The notes under the pieces were generated by a model. That model saw only the letters and a list, made by a program, of their open reading frames with translations. It was not told where the DNA came from and ran no database searches. This document shows, piece after piece, positions 1-7,044 of a stretch of 13,521 nucleotides of DNA. Position 1 is the stretch's first letter, and each line of letters starts with the position of its first letter. This DNA comes from Lachnospiraceae bacterium (GTDB taxonomy: Bacteria; Bacillota; Clostridia; Lachnospirales; Lachnospiraceae), in assembly GCA_024684155.1 (NCBI GenBank), contig JAIKXK010000125.1, forward strand, positions 1 through 13,521, written 5' to 3'. The translations under genes and the position numbers were made by a program.

Positions 1-48
1 AGTACCAGAAACAAAAAACAGTTTTTACATTTCACGTAGAGCACTTAT

Positions 49-79
49 AAAAAATTATTTTATTATAGCTTAAAATAAT
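49..79 (-). terminator. Probable weak intrinsic terminator after dnaJ
   Basis: Read on the minus strand, ATTATTTTA (79-71) pairs perfectly with TAAAATAAT (62-54) around an 8-base loop, and the 3' arm runs into six T residues (54-49). This is the layout of a Rho-independent terminator, but the 9-bp stem has no G-C pairs, so termination may be inefficient. It is the first hairpin followed by a U-run downstream of dnaJ, so it is the best candidate end for the hrcA-grpE-dnaK-dnaJ transcript. The palindromic element at 80-211 lies between it and dnaJ. Confidence 0.45.
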
Positions 80-211
80 AATAAGCGTATTTATATTCGC
101 ATAGGTGACTTTTGACGAACGTCGGTGCTTAATGAACATAGTGAATTTAGCATCCGCTACGTTCGGCACTTAAGCGCGAGCGTGTCACCGGTGAATATAA
201 ATACGCTTATC
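80..211. repeat. Long palindromic (MITE-like) element
   Basis: Positions 81-98 (ATAAGCGTATTTATATTC) and 193-210 are perfect 18-bp inverted repeats. Inside them GGTGAC (104-109) pairs with GTCACC (184-189), CGAACGT (116-122) with ACGTTCG (159-165), and 123-133 with 145-156 (small bulges and one mismatch). The whole thus folds as one long interrupted hairpin. The core contains CG-rich words (GCGCGAGCG at 174-182) unlike the AT-rich flanks. AATAAT occurs just outside both ends (74-79 and 212-217), possibly a target-site duplication, although the flank is low in complexity. There is no open reading frame of note. It resembles a non-autonomous mobile or dispersed palindromic element. Whether it is repeated in the genome cannot be seen here. 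It will be transcribed as the 3' untranslated region of dnaJ. Confidence 0.65.
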
Positions 212-233
212 AATAATTACTAGGTCTTAATAG

Positions 234-1379
234 CTAAAAGAATTTTTTCTTTCCCTTCTTCTTCGAAGCACTCACATCCCCAGATTTTGTCTCCAGTGAA
301 TTTCCTGTCTCCGCATCAAAGGTTCGAAGAGCTTCTTTTGCCTTTTCATTCAACTTTGTAGGAACCTGTACTGTCAAAGTGACATAATGATCTCCACGCA
401 TATTAGGATTTCTCAATGAAGGAATTCCTTTCCCGCGAAGACGAATTCTTGTGTCAGTCTGAGTTCCTGCTTTTACTTCATAGGAAACCTTGCCATCTAA
501 AGTATCAATAATTACTTCACCACCAAGGGCTGCCTGTGCAAAAGAAATAGGAGCATTGGAATAAATATCATAATCTCTTCTAACAAAGATTGGATGTTCC
601 TTTACTCGAACTTCTACCATTAAGTCTCCTCTAGGGCCACCATTGATTCCAGGTTCACCCTTATCACGAATACGAACCCTTTGGCCATGATCAATACCAG
701 CTGGAATACTAACAGAAATTCTTTTCTTCTTTGCAATATATCCACTTCCGTGACAATCTACACACTTTTCTTTGATAATCTGTCCACTTCCCTGACATTC
801 AGGACAAGTTGTGACATTTTGAACAGTACCAAAGAAAGACTGTGCTGTGGTAACAATTTTTCCTTTACCACCACATCTTGTACAGGTTGTTTTTTGTGTG
901 CCAGGCTTTGCACCACTACCTTTACAGGTAGGGCACTCATCCTTTAATACAAGTTCTATTTCTTTTTCGCAACCAAAAGCTGCTTCCTCAAAGGTAATGG
1001 TAACAGAGGTGTGAATACTCTGGCCTTTCATAGGACCATTAGACGCACGTCTTGAACCACCACCAAAGAAATCCCCAAAAATATCTCCGAAAATATCCGA
1101 GAAATCCATACCAGAGAAATCAAATCCTCCAGCGCCACCAGCTCCACCTTCAAAGGCTGAATGGCCAAACTGATCGTACTGACGACGCTTATCAGCATCA
1201 GAAAGTACTGCATAAGCCTCAGAAGCCTCTTTAAACTTTGCTTCTGCTTCTTTATCCCCCGGATGCATATCCGGATGGTATTTCTTTGCCAGCTTGCGAT
1301 ATGCACTTTTTATAGTAGATTCATCGGCGCCACGATCGACGCCAAGAACCTCATAATAATCACGTTTCTGTTCTGCCAT
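234..1379 (-). CDS. dnaJ: Chaperone protein DnaJ (Hsp40, type I)
   Basis: Cytoplasmic co-chaperone that binds unfolded protein and stimulates DnaK ATPase activity. The 381-residue protein has the complete type I layout: a J domain at about 1-70 with the DnaK-activating HPD at 35-37, a Gly/Phe-rich linker at about 72-110, four CxxCxGxG zinc-binding repeats beginning at Cys149, Cys166, Cys192 and Cys206, then the C-terminal substrate-binding beta domains. The tail is very basic (SASKKKGKKKFF). The ATG follows AAGGA (1389-1393) by 9 bases, and this ribosome site overlaps the dnaK stop codon. Only 12 bases separate the genes, so it is the last gene of the hrcA operon and shares its HrcA/CIRCE control. 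No gene follows within the 233 bases to the window edge. In many Firmicutes prmA comes next, but it is not seen here. Confidence 0.98.
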   Translation of the reverse strand: MAEQKRDYYEVLGVDRGADESTIKSAYRKLAKKYHPDMHPGDKEAEAKFKEASEAYAVLSDADKRRQYDQFGHSAFEGGAGGAGGFDFSGMDFSDIFGDIFGDFFGGGSRRASNGPMKGQSIHTSVTITFEEAAFGCEKEIELVLKDECPTCKGSGAKPGTQKTTCTRCGGKGKIVTTAQSFFGTVQNVTTCPECQGSGQIIKEKCVDCHGSGYIAKKKRISVSIPAGIDHGQRVRIRDKGEPGINGGPRGDLMVEVRVKEHPIFVRRDYDIYSNAPISFAQAALGGEVIIDTLDGKVSYEVKAGTQTDTRIRLRGKGIPSLRNPNMRGDHYVTLTVQVPTKLNEKAKEALRTFDAETGNSLETKSGDVSASKKKGKKKFF

Positions 1380-1391
1380 TTTATCTTATCC

Positions 1392-3272
1392 TTAAACTTC
1401 TTTGAAGTCTGCATCGACTACATCATCATTTGCTCCAGAAGCTCCTGCGCCTGCTCCAGCATCAGCACCTGCTCCAGGATTTGGACCTGCAGCACCAGAA
1501 GCTGCCTGTGCATTTTCATACATCTTAGCAAATACCTTCTGAGCAGATTCCTGTAATTTTTCCTGAGCTGCTTTTAATTCAGCTACATCAGATTCAGACA
1601 TTTCTTCAGCCTGTGGATGTTTATCTAAAATATCCTTTACTGCCTGCATATCAGCTTCAACTGCTGACTTATCAGCTGCATCAAGATTTGCACCTACTTC
1701 TTCTAAAGCTTTCTGTGTCTGGAATACAAAGCTGTCAGCATCATTTCTTGCATCAATAGCTTCTTTACGTTTCTTATCCTGAGCTTCAAATTCAGCAGCT
1801 TCCTTTACAGCCTTATCGATTTCATCATCAGACATGTTAGATCCTGCTGTAATTGTAATATGCTGTTCTTTTCCAGTACCAAGATCCTTTGCAGATACAT
1901 TTACAATACCATTTGCATCAATATCAAAAGTAACTTCGATCTGAGGAACACCACGACGTGCTGGTGGAATACCATCAAGTCTGAACTGTCCAAGAGACTT
2001 ATTATCTCTAGCGAACTGACGCTCACCCTGAACTACGTTAATATCTACTGCAGTCTGGTTATCTTCTGCTGTAGAGAATACCTGAGACTTCTTGGTAGGA
2101 ATCGTTGTATTTCTTTCAATTAATCTTGTAGCTACACCACCCATAGTCTCGATAGAAAGTGAAAGTGGTGTTACATCAAGAAGTAAGATTTCGCCTGCAC
2201 CAGCATCACCAGCTAACTTACCACCCTGGATAGAAGCACCGATAGCTACACACTCATCAGGATTTAATGTCTTAGAAGCATCATGTCCTGTTAAAGCCTT
2301 TACCTTATCCTGTACTGCAGGAATACGTGTAGAACCACCAACTAATAATACCTTAGATAAGTCAGATGAATTTAATCCAGCATCCTTTAATGCGTTTTGT
2401 ACAGGGATTGCTGTTCTTTCTACTAAGTCATGTGTTAACTCATCAAATTTTGCACGAGTCAAGTCCATATCAAAATGCTTAGGGCCTTCTGCTGTAGCAG
2501 TAATGAAAGGAAGGTTAATGTTTGTAGTTGTTGCTGCAGATAATTCCTTCTTAGCCTTTTCAGCTGCTTCTTTTAATCTCTGAAGAGCCATCTTATCAGT
2601 AGAAAGGTCTACGCCTTCTTTTGCCTTGAATTCAGATAACATCCAATCTGTAATCTTCTGATCGAAGTCATCACCACCAAGACGGTTATCACCTGAAGTA
2701 GACAATACTTCAATAACACCATCACCAATTTCAATGATAGATACATCAAATGTACCACCACCTAAATCGTATACCATAATCTTTTGTTCATTTTCATTAT
2801 CAAGACCATATGCTAAAGCAGCTGCTGTAGGCTCGTTAATGATACGTTTAACATCAAGACCGGCAATCTTACCTGCATCCTTTGTAGCCTGACGCTGAGC
2901 ATCATTAAAGTAAGCAGGAACAGTAATAACTGCTTCAGATACGCTCTCACCTAAATAATTTTCTGCATCAGATTTTAACTTCTGAAGAATCATAGCTGAA
3001 ATCTGCTGTGGAGAATAGTTTTTTCCATCGATAGTACGTCCATTCGAAGTACCCATATCTCTCTTAATAGAAGCGATGGTATTTTCAGCATTTGTTACAG
3101 CCTGACGTTTTGCTGGTTCACCAATTAAACGCTCTCCATTTTTTGTAAATGCAACGATAGAAGGTGTTGTTCTAGATCCTTCCTGGTTTGCAATAACGGT
3201 AGGTTTTCCACCTTCCATAACAGCTACACAGCTGTTGGTTGTTCCTAAATCGATACCAATAATTTTACCCAT
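1392..3272 (-). CDS. dnaK: Chaperone protein DnaK (Hsp70)
   Basis: ATP-driven cytoplasmic Hsp70 that binds exposed hydrophobic segments and folds or disaggregates proteins with DnaJ and GrpE. The 626-residue sequence shows the N-terminal phosphate loop DLGTTNSCVAV (8-18), the second ATP-binding loop DLGGGTFDVS (169-178), VGGSTRIPAV (311-320), the interdomain linker LLLDVTPL (363-370), a substrate-binding beta domain, a helical lid, and a Gly/Ala-rich tail ending in DDVVDADFKEV. The stretch between about residues 70 and 85 is short, lacking the roughly 24-residue insert of Gram-negative DnaK, which supports a Firmicutes origin. The ATG follows GGAGGA (3281-3286) with 8-base spacing, the best ribosome site of this operon, fitting high expression. 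It lies 37 bases after grpE and 12 before dnaJ. Confidence 0.99.
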   Translation of the reverse strand: MGKIIGIDLGTTNSCVAVMEGGKPTVIANQEGSRTTPSIVAFTKNGERLIGEPAKRQAVTNAENTIASIKRDMGTSNGRTIDGKNYSPQQISAMILQKLKSDAENYLGESVSEAVITVPAYFNDAQRQATKDAGKIAGLDVKRIINEPTAAALAYGLDNENEQKIMVYDLGGGTFDVSIIEIGDGVIEVLSTSGDNRLGGDDFDQKITDWMLSEFKAKEGVDLSTDKMALQRLKEAAEKAKKELSAATTTNINLPFITATAEGPKHFDMDLTRAKFDELTHDLVERTAIPVQNALKDAGLNSSDLSKVLLVGGSTRIPAVQDKVKALTGHDASKTLNPDECVAIGASIQGGKLAGDAGAGEILLLDVTPLSLSIETMGGVATRLIERNTTIPTKKSQVFSTAEDNQTAVDINVVQGERQFARDNKSLGQFRLDGIPPARRGVPQIEVTFDIDANGIVNVSAKDLGTGKEQHITITAGSNMSDDEIDKAVKEAAEFEAQDKKRKEAIDARNDADSFVFQTQKALEEVGANLDAADKSAVEADMQAVKDILDKHPQAEEMSESDVAELKAAQEKLQESAQKVFAKMYENAQAASGAAGPNPGAGADAGAGAGASGANDDVVDADFKEV

Positions 3273-3309
3273 GATTTTCTTCCTCCATCATATAATTTCT
3301 AAATCTAAT

Positions 3310-3918
3310 TTACTGTACAACCGCTACCATAGAATGTCTTACTACAGTTTCGCGATACATATAACCTTTTTGTAATTCCTGGGCCACTACTCCAGTTTCG
3401 AATTCTTCTGATTCTACCTGCATTACTGCATTGTGAAATTCAGGATCAAATTCTTTTCCCACAGCTTCAATAGGAGTAACTCCTGCTTCTTCTAAAGCAC
3501 TCATAAGCTGTTTATAAATCATCTTCATTCCGTCTGCAAAAGCATCACCTTCTTCAACTCCTGCTAAACCTCTTTCGAAGTTATCAACTACGGGAAGAAT
3601 CTTTTCTACTATTGTTTTTGCGCCCATATCATACATTTGAGATTTCTCTTTTTCTGAACGGGTTCTAAAGTTTTCAAACTCAGCTAATTGACGTTTCACC
3701 TTATCGGTTAACTCTTCAATCTGCTCATCTTTTTTGTCTTTCTTTTTACCAAATTTTTTCTTTGGTTTTTCTTCTTCCTTGGATTCTTCTTTTACTTCTT
3801 CTTTTACTTCTTCTTTTACTTCTTCAGATGTCTGTTCTTTGTCTTCAGCAGTTTCTGTTTCTTCCACTGCTTCGTCTTTTACTTCTTCTGTATCAAAGTT
3901 TTCTTTGTTTTCAGCCAC
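3310..3918 (-). CDS. grpE: Nucleotide exchange factor GrpE
   Basis: GrpE releases ADP from DnaK and so resets the chaperone cycle; it works as a cytoplasmic homodimer. This 202-residue protein starts with about 70 very acidic, lysine-rich, presumably disordered residues, including a tandem run of KEEV units. It continues with the long dimerisation helix (about 65-110, with VKRQLAEFENFRTRSEKEK) and ends in the compact beta domain (closing with GYMYRETVVRHSMVAVVQ). The start codon is GTG at 3918: AAGGTGG (3926-3932) lies 7 bases upstream, whereas the nearby ATG at 3923-3921 is out of frame and too close to that site. It is 16 bases after hrcA and 37 before dnaK, in the HrcA-controlled operon. 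The N-terminal repeat makes the disordered arm possibly variable in length between strains. Confidence 0.97.
   Translation of the reverse strand: MAENKENFDTEEVKDEAVEETETAEDKEQTSEEVKEEVKEEVKEESKEEEKPKKKFGKKKDKKDEQIEELTDKVKRQLAEFENFRTRSEKEKSQMYDMGAKTIVEKILPVVDNFERGLAGVEEGDAFADGMKMIYKQLMSALEEAGVTPIEAVGKEFDPEFHNAVMQVESEEFETGVVAQELQKGYMYRETVVRHSMVAVVQ
3784..3825 (-). repeat. 12-bp tandem repeat inside grpE
   Basis: On the plus strand TTCTTCTTTTAC occurs three times perfectly (3784-3795, 3796-3807, 3808-3819), followed by half a unit (TTCTTC). In grpE it encodes successive Lys-Glu-Glu-Val units in the disordered N-terminal arm. The unit is a multiple of three, so gain or loss of copies would keep the reading frame. 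Confidence 0.9.
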
Positions 3919-3934
3919 GACATCGCCACCTTTC

Positions 3935-4978
3935 TTATTCTTCGTTATTCTTAAGCATTTGATCCAATTGCTTTTTCAAATGTGATAAATTGTCCATAAC
4001 ATTTTTATAATCCATCCGCTTCGGACCTATGATACCAATAGTGCCTTTTACACCATCTCCTAATTCATAAGTAGCTGTTACTACGGAGCAGTCCTTCATG
4101 GTCTGGATTGGAGATTCATCACCGATATATACCTGTATACCGGTACCTTTTTCTTCTCCTTCTGTTTCTATATCTGCGATTAAATTTCGAAGTTCTTCTT
4201 TTTCTTCGAAAGCCGAAATAAACTCACTAGCTTTTTGTGTATCTGCAAGCTCTGGATACTTAAAAATATTTGTTGCACCAGAAGTATAAATTTCTGTATC
4301 TTCCTCGTCTACAATTGTCTCTGCTAAAGTTTGAAGTACCTGTTCAATAATATCCTCAAACTCACCTGCCTGAGCCTTCATCCGGGAAATCAAAGTTAAA
4401 TTAATATCGGAAACCGTTAAACCATTTAAATTTGTATTCAAAAGCATATTCAGCTTTAACATATTCTCACTATTTAAAGGTTCTTCTACATCTATTAATT
4501 TATTTTTTACGATATTTCCACTCATCATTACAACGGATAATATCTGGTGCTCATTTACCTGAGATAACTGAACAAATTTTACCTTAGTTCCTGTAATGGC
4601 TGGAGCAGAAATCATGGTAGCGTACTGGGTATTATTTGCTAGTACCTTAACTACCTGTTTTAGCATCTTCTCCATCTTTTCCGTTTTTTCAATCATTAAA
4701 TCCTTAATATCGGAAATTTCTTCATCCTTTTCGGCAATTAAATGATCTACATAAAAACGATATCCTTTGTCTGATGGAATACGTCCTGCTGAAGTATGCG
4801 GCTGAACAATATAGCCTAACTCTTCTAAGTCACTCATTTCGTTTCGAATTGTTGCAGAGGATAAATTTAAATCTGAACTTTTCGAAATAGTACGACTACC
4901 AACAGGTTCTCCCGTTTCCAAATAATTCTGGATAATGGCATTTAAGATTTTTACTTTTCTTTCATCTAATTCTTCCAT
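3935..4978 (-). CDS. hrcA: Heat-inducible transcription repressor HrcA
   Basis: Repressor of class I heat-shock genes. It binds the CIRCE operator as a dimer and loses activity when chaperones (GroE in the studied cases) are occupied by unfolded protein. From the chosen start it has 347 residues: an N-terminal winged-helix DNA-binding domain (about 1-75, opening MEELDERKVKILNAIIQNYL and including TGEPVGSRTISK and TSAGRIPSDKGYR), then the GAF-like dimerisation region with an inserted domain. I place the start at 4978, not at the longer in-frame ATGs at 4990 or 5017. GAGGGG (4983-4988) lies just upstream, the family normally begins at this motif, and the ATG at 5017 falls inside the CIRCE operator. 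Spacing from the Shine-Dalgarno to the ATG is short (4 bases). It is the first gene of the operon and autoregulated through CIRCE. Confidence 0.97.
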   Translation of the reverse strand: MEELDERKVKILNAIIQNYLETGEPVGSRTISKSSDLNLSSATIRNEMSDLEELGYIVQPHTSAGRIPSDKGYRFYVDHLIAEKDEEISDIKDLMIEKTEKMEKMLKQVVKVLANNTQYATMISAPAITGTKVKFVQLSQVNEHQILSVVMMSGNIVKNKLIDVEEPLNSENMLKLNMLLNTNLNGLTVSDINLTLISRMKAQAGEFEDIIEQVLQTLAETIVDEEDTEIYTSGATNIFKYPELADTQKASEFISAFEEKEELRNLIADIETEGEEKGTGIQVYIGDESPIQTMKDCSVVTATYELGDGVKGTIGIIGPKRMDYKNVMDNLSHLKKQLDQMLKNNEE

Positions 4979-5010
4979 CCGACCCCTCATTACTAGGTAT
5001 TTTTTGTCTG

Positions 5011-5037
5011 TTAGCACTCATAAAAAAAGAGTGCTAA
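5011..5037. promoter_or_regulatory. CIRCE operator (HrcA-binding site)
   Basis: TTAGCACTC (5011-5019), a 9-base spacer, and GAGTGCTAA (5029-5037) form a perfect CIRCE inverted repeat matching the established 9-9-9 consensus without a mismatch. It lies in the expected 5' untranslated leader of hrcA, just downstream of the predicted transcription start. Bound HrcA would therefore block initiation or early elongation, and the repeat may also form a hairpin in the mRNA. Confidence 0.98.
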
Positions 5038-5051
5038 TATCTACAAAAGAT

Positions 5052-5080
5052 AATTTAGCACCCTATTTTATATTTGTCAA
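5052..5080 (-). promoter_or_regulatory. Sigma-A promoter of hrcA-grpE-dnaK-dnaJ
   Basis: On the minus strand a perfect -35 box TTGACA (5080-5075) is followed after exactly 17 bases by TAAATT (5057-5052), a four-of-six match to the -10 consensus. Transcription would start near 5045, leaving CIRCE within the leader. The -35 box begins only 10 bases after the stop codon of the upstream membrane-protein gene. Confidence 0.85.
5055..5063. promoter_or_regulatory. Degenerate third CIRCE half-site over the -10 box
   Basis: TTAGCACCC (plus strand) differs from the CIRCE half-site TTAGCACTC by one base. It begins 17 bases beyond the right arm of the perfect operator and overlaps the -10 hexamer of the hrcA promoter. 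No matching inverted partner at the normal 9-base spacing is present, so it may be chance or an auxiliary HrcA contact. Confidence 0.35.
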
Positions 5081-5090
5081 CTGTTTCTAC

Positions 5091-6542
5091 TTATTTACTT
5101 TTATTAGAAGTATTTCCAATAAAGATATCTCCAACTTCAGAATCACTATCACCTATCGAATAAGCGCTTCCCATATCTAAATCCAAATATAGATTTTGTA
5201 AGTCCCGCTCATTTACAATCCATGCCATTGTTATTTCAATGCTTTCCCCCGGAGCGAGTGATGAAATATAATTTCCTCCGTCACTATAATCATCAACAGA
5301 AGATGAATAACTCATTTCTCCAAGACAAGCCACTCCGTCTTCTCTAATAAAATCGTATGCTTCTGTCAAAGAAGAAGTATTATCATATTGATTATAAATC
5401 TGATATTCACCATCATTATTTTTTTTCAAACTTTTTAACAATCCCATATAACAGATGTGTTTTAATTCGATATCCGACGTATTCGTGTATGTTGTCGAGA
5501 TTACAACTACTTTTTGTTTTTCCATTTCTTCATCTACAATCTCATCAACAGAATTAATTCCATCACCTTTTTTTATGTATAACAAACGATTCTGTTTTAA
5601 TCTTCCATCTGCATCCAAGGCACTCTCCCACTCTTTCGGAAGAAATGAAGGATTTAACATACCAAAATCATCACATATCTTTACATCATTCACTCGGACC
5701 GATACGCTGTCCGATTCTACGTCATTACCATTTACATCTACAGCTAAGGTATTTGGAAGTAAAATCTCTTCTCCAATTTCTCTCATCCTAATTTTTCCGT
5801 TAGTCACCTCGTTGTCTTCTTCCGTCTCGGGATGGACAAATTCACTCCATGTAAACAAACTGTCTGTTTCGACGAATTCGTCTGTTTCCGTGATGTTCAT
5901 ATTCTCAGCAAACTTAAAAGCATCTTCTTTTGAAATGTCTTCACCGATATATAACACAACTACCCTCTGGAATTCCGGACAAAGCAAATAAATACGCTGA
6001 TTAAAGCAATCACCTTCCATTAAATTCTGATATTCGACATAAAAGCCATCCCATTTTTCAAAACTACATTGTTCACTGGAAACCACACCGGTTTCAATCA
6101 AGTCCTCATCGATGCCAGTTTGATCAAGTAATAATGATTCAATGGTAATACCACTCTTAGAAGGTTCATCCTTAAATACCAATTTATCACCTTCTTCCGT
6201 CCATACCATTCCATTCGGCAAATAATCAGATGAAAACTTTATATCTCTAATTTTTTTAGGCAAAGATATTTTTTCCTCTGACTTAACCCCTGTAGCAACA
6301 CTATAAGTACCATTATCTTTTACATATAACTGGTAAAGCTTTGTTGCCGCAAAAGTAACGGTAGATGACGCAAAAACAATCACCAGCGCAGCGGCTGCCA
6401 CTTTAGCTAGGTTCCTTGAACGGCTTCTTTTTTTCGAAAACTTATTGGTACTGTTTACCTGTTTATACACCTCACATTCAATCATTCTATGAATGGATTC
6501 CGGGGTCTCAGGAAAATCATTTTTTAAATTCTCTAATCTCAT
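5091..6542 (-). CDS. Membrane anti-sigma factor-like protein (DUF4179-like)
   Basis: Probable partner and regulator of the sigma factor encoded immediately before it. Its ATG overlaps the sigma stop codon (ATGA), and AGAGGAG lies 8 bases upstream, so translation is likely coupled. The 483 residues comprise a short cytoplasmic N-terminus (1-45, basic KKRSRSR just before the membrane), one membrane segment (about 48-66, rich in Ala/Val), and a large extracellular part. The first extracellular region (about 85-235, with LPNGMVW and GITIESLLL) resembles DUF4179/DUF4367-type modules. The second (about 275-475, with VVVISTTYTNTS and LAPGESIEITMAWIV) looks like an immunoglobulin-like DUF4352-type fold. 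These domain assignments come from pattern memory and are tentative. The expected mechanism, from similar pairs, is sequestration of the sigma factor by the N-terminal cytoplasmic segment until the outer domain senses an envelope signal. The signal is unknown. Confidence 0.75.
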   Translation of the reverse strand: MRLENLKNDFPETPESIHRMIECEVYKQVNSTNKFSKKRSRSRNLAKVAAAALVIVFASSTVTFAATKLYQLYVKDNGTYSVATGVKSEEKISLPKKIRDIKFSSDYLPNGMVWTEEGDKLVFKDEPSKSGITIESLLLDQTGIDEDLIETGVVSSEQCSFEKWDGFYVEYQNLMEGDCFNQRIYLLCPEFQRVVVLYIGEDISKEDAFKFAENMNITETDEFVETDSLFTWSEFVHPETEEDNEVTNGKIRMREIGEEILLPNTLAVDVNGNDVESDSVSVRVNDVKICDDFGMLNPSFLPKEWESALDADGRLKQNRLLYIKKGDGINSVDEIVDEEMEKQKVVVISTTYTNTSDIELKHICYMGLLKSLKKNNDGEYQIYNQYDNTSSLTEAYDFIREDGVACLGEMSYSSSVDDYSDGGNYISSLAPGESIEITMAWIVNERDLQNLYLDLDMGSAYSIGDSDSEVGDIFIGNTSNKSK

Positions 6543-7024
6543 GCGCTAATCTCCTCTAATTGAATCGTATTTTTCAGTTTTTCACGTGCTCTGCCCAATC
6601 TCTTTTGTACTGCTCCTTCCGAAACATCAAGAATTGACGCTACTTCTTTAACATTAAATCCTTCCATGTAATACAGAATCACAGGCAATTTCAGGTTATC
6701 CTTCAATGAATTAACCGCGCGATACAATTCACTGTAATCACAATCACACATTGCTTCTGAAATCGAATACTCAAAGTTTTCATCAAGATAATTCTTCAAT
6801 TGATTTTTTCTTGCAACGTTATAACATTCATTAATCAAAATTCTCATTAACCAAGTTTTGGCAAAACAATCCTTTTTTAACGTATGTATCTTTGAAAATG
6901 CTTTAGTAATTGCCTCCTGAATTGCATCCTCACAATCATAATCGCATGCTAAAATTGTCTTTGCAGTTGCATATAATTGTCGTTCTGATTCTAGTATCAA
7001 TTTTCCAAGTTCCTCTTTTGTCAA
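6539..7024 (-). CDS. ECF-type RNA polymerase sigma factor
   Basis: A 161-residue sigma factor with only regions 2 and 4, as in ECF (group 4) sigma factors that direct RNA polymerase to stress or envelope promoters. Region 2 spans about 12-75 (CEDAIQEAITKAFSKI, then AKTWLMRILINECYNVAR). Region 4 spans about 108-155, with the helix-turn-helix LPVILYYMEGFNVKEVASILDVSEGAVQKRLGRAREKLK. The start codon is TTG at 7024, supported by AAGGTGGTGA (7031-7040), nine of ten bases of the ideal ribosome site, 6 bases upstream. No better in-frame ATG precedes region 2. Six cysteines occur (27, 31, 53, 67, 93, 95), including CxxxC and CxC. It overlaps the following membrane anti-sigma-like gene by four bases. 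It resembles SigV-type factors of Firmicutes, but I cannot fix the subgroup. I see no convincing ECF promoter in front of it. Confidence 0.92.
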   Translation of the reverse strand: MTKEELGKLILESERQLYATAKTILACDYDCEDAIQEAITKAFSKIHTLKKDCFAKTWLMRILINECYNVARKNQLKNYLDENFEYSISEAMCDCDYSELYRAVNSLKDNLKLPVILYYMEGFNVKEVASILDVSEGAVQKRLGRAREKLKNTIQLEEISA

Positions 7025-7030
7025 GTATTC

Positions 7031-7040
7031 TCACCACCTT
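7031..7040 (-). promoter_or_regulatory. Ribosome binding site deciding the TTG start
   Basis: AAGGTGGTGA on the minus strand matches the anti-Shine-Dalgarno complement AAGGAGGTGA at nine of ten bases. It ends 6 bases before the TTG at 7024-7022, which fixes the start of the sigma factor gene. Confidence 0.85.
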
Positions 7041-7044
7041 AATT

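Noticed and set aside
13..27. AAAAACAGTTTTT near the left edge as an operator or terminator
   Set aside because: It is a short A/T-run palindrome with almost no loop, no adjacent gene visible, and is expected by chance in AT-rich sequence.
2092..2583. Long plus-strand open frame opposite dnaK
   Set aside because: It is antisense to a highly conserved coding region, has no ribosome site and shows no recognisable domain; it arises from dnaK codon use.
3734..3985. Plus-strand Ser/Phe-rich repeat protein opposite grpE
   Set aside because: The SSFT repeats are simply the reverse reading of the KEEV tandem repeat in grpE.
4979..5017. Longer hrcA start at 5017 or 4990
   Set aside because: The ATG at 5017 is inside the CIRCE operator, the one at 4990 has no ribosome site, and the family's usual N-terminus begins at 4978.
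5455..5991. 178-codon plus-strand open frame opposite the anti-sigma-like gene
   Set aside because: It is Ser/Thr/Phe-rich low-complexity translation typical of an antisense shadow, and the minus-strand gene is supported by its overlap with the sigma gene.
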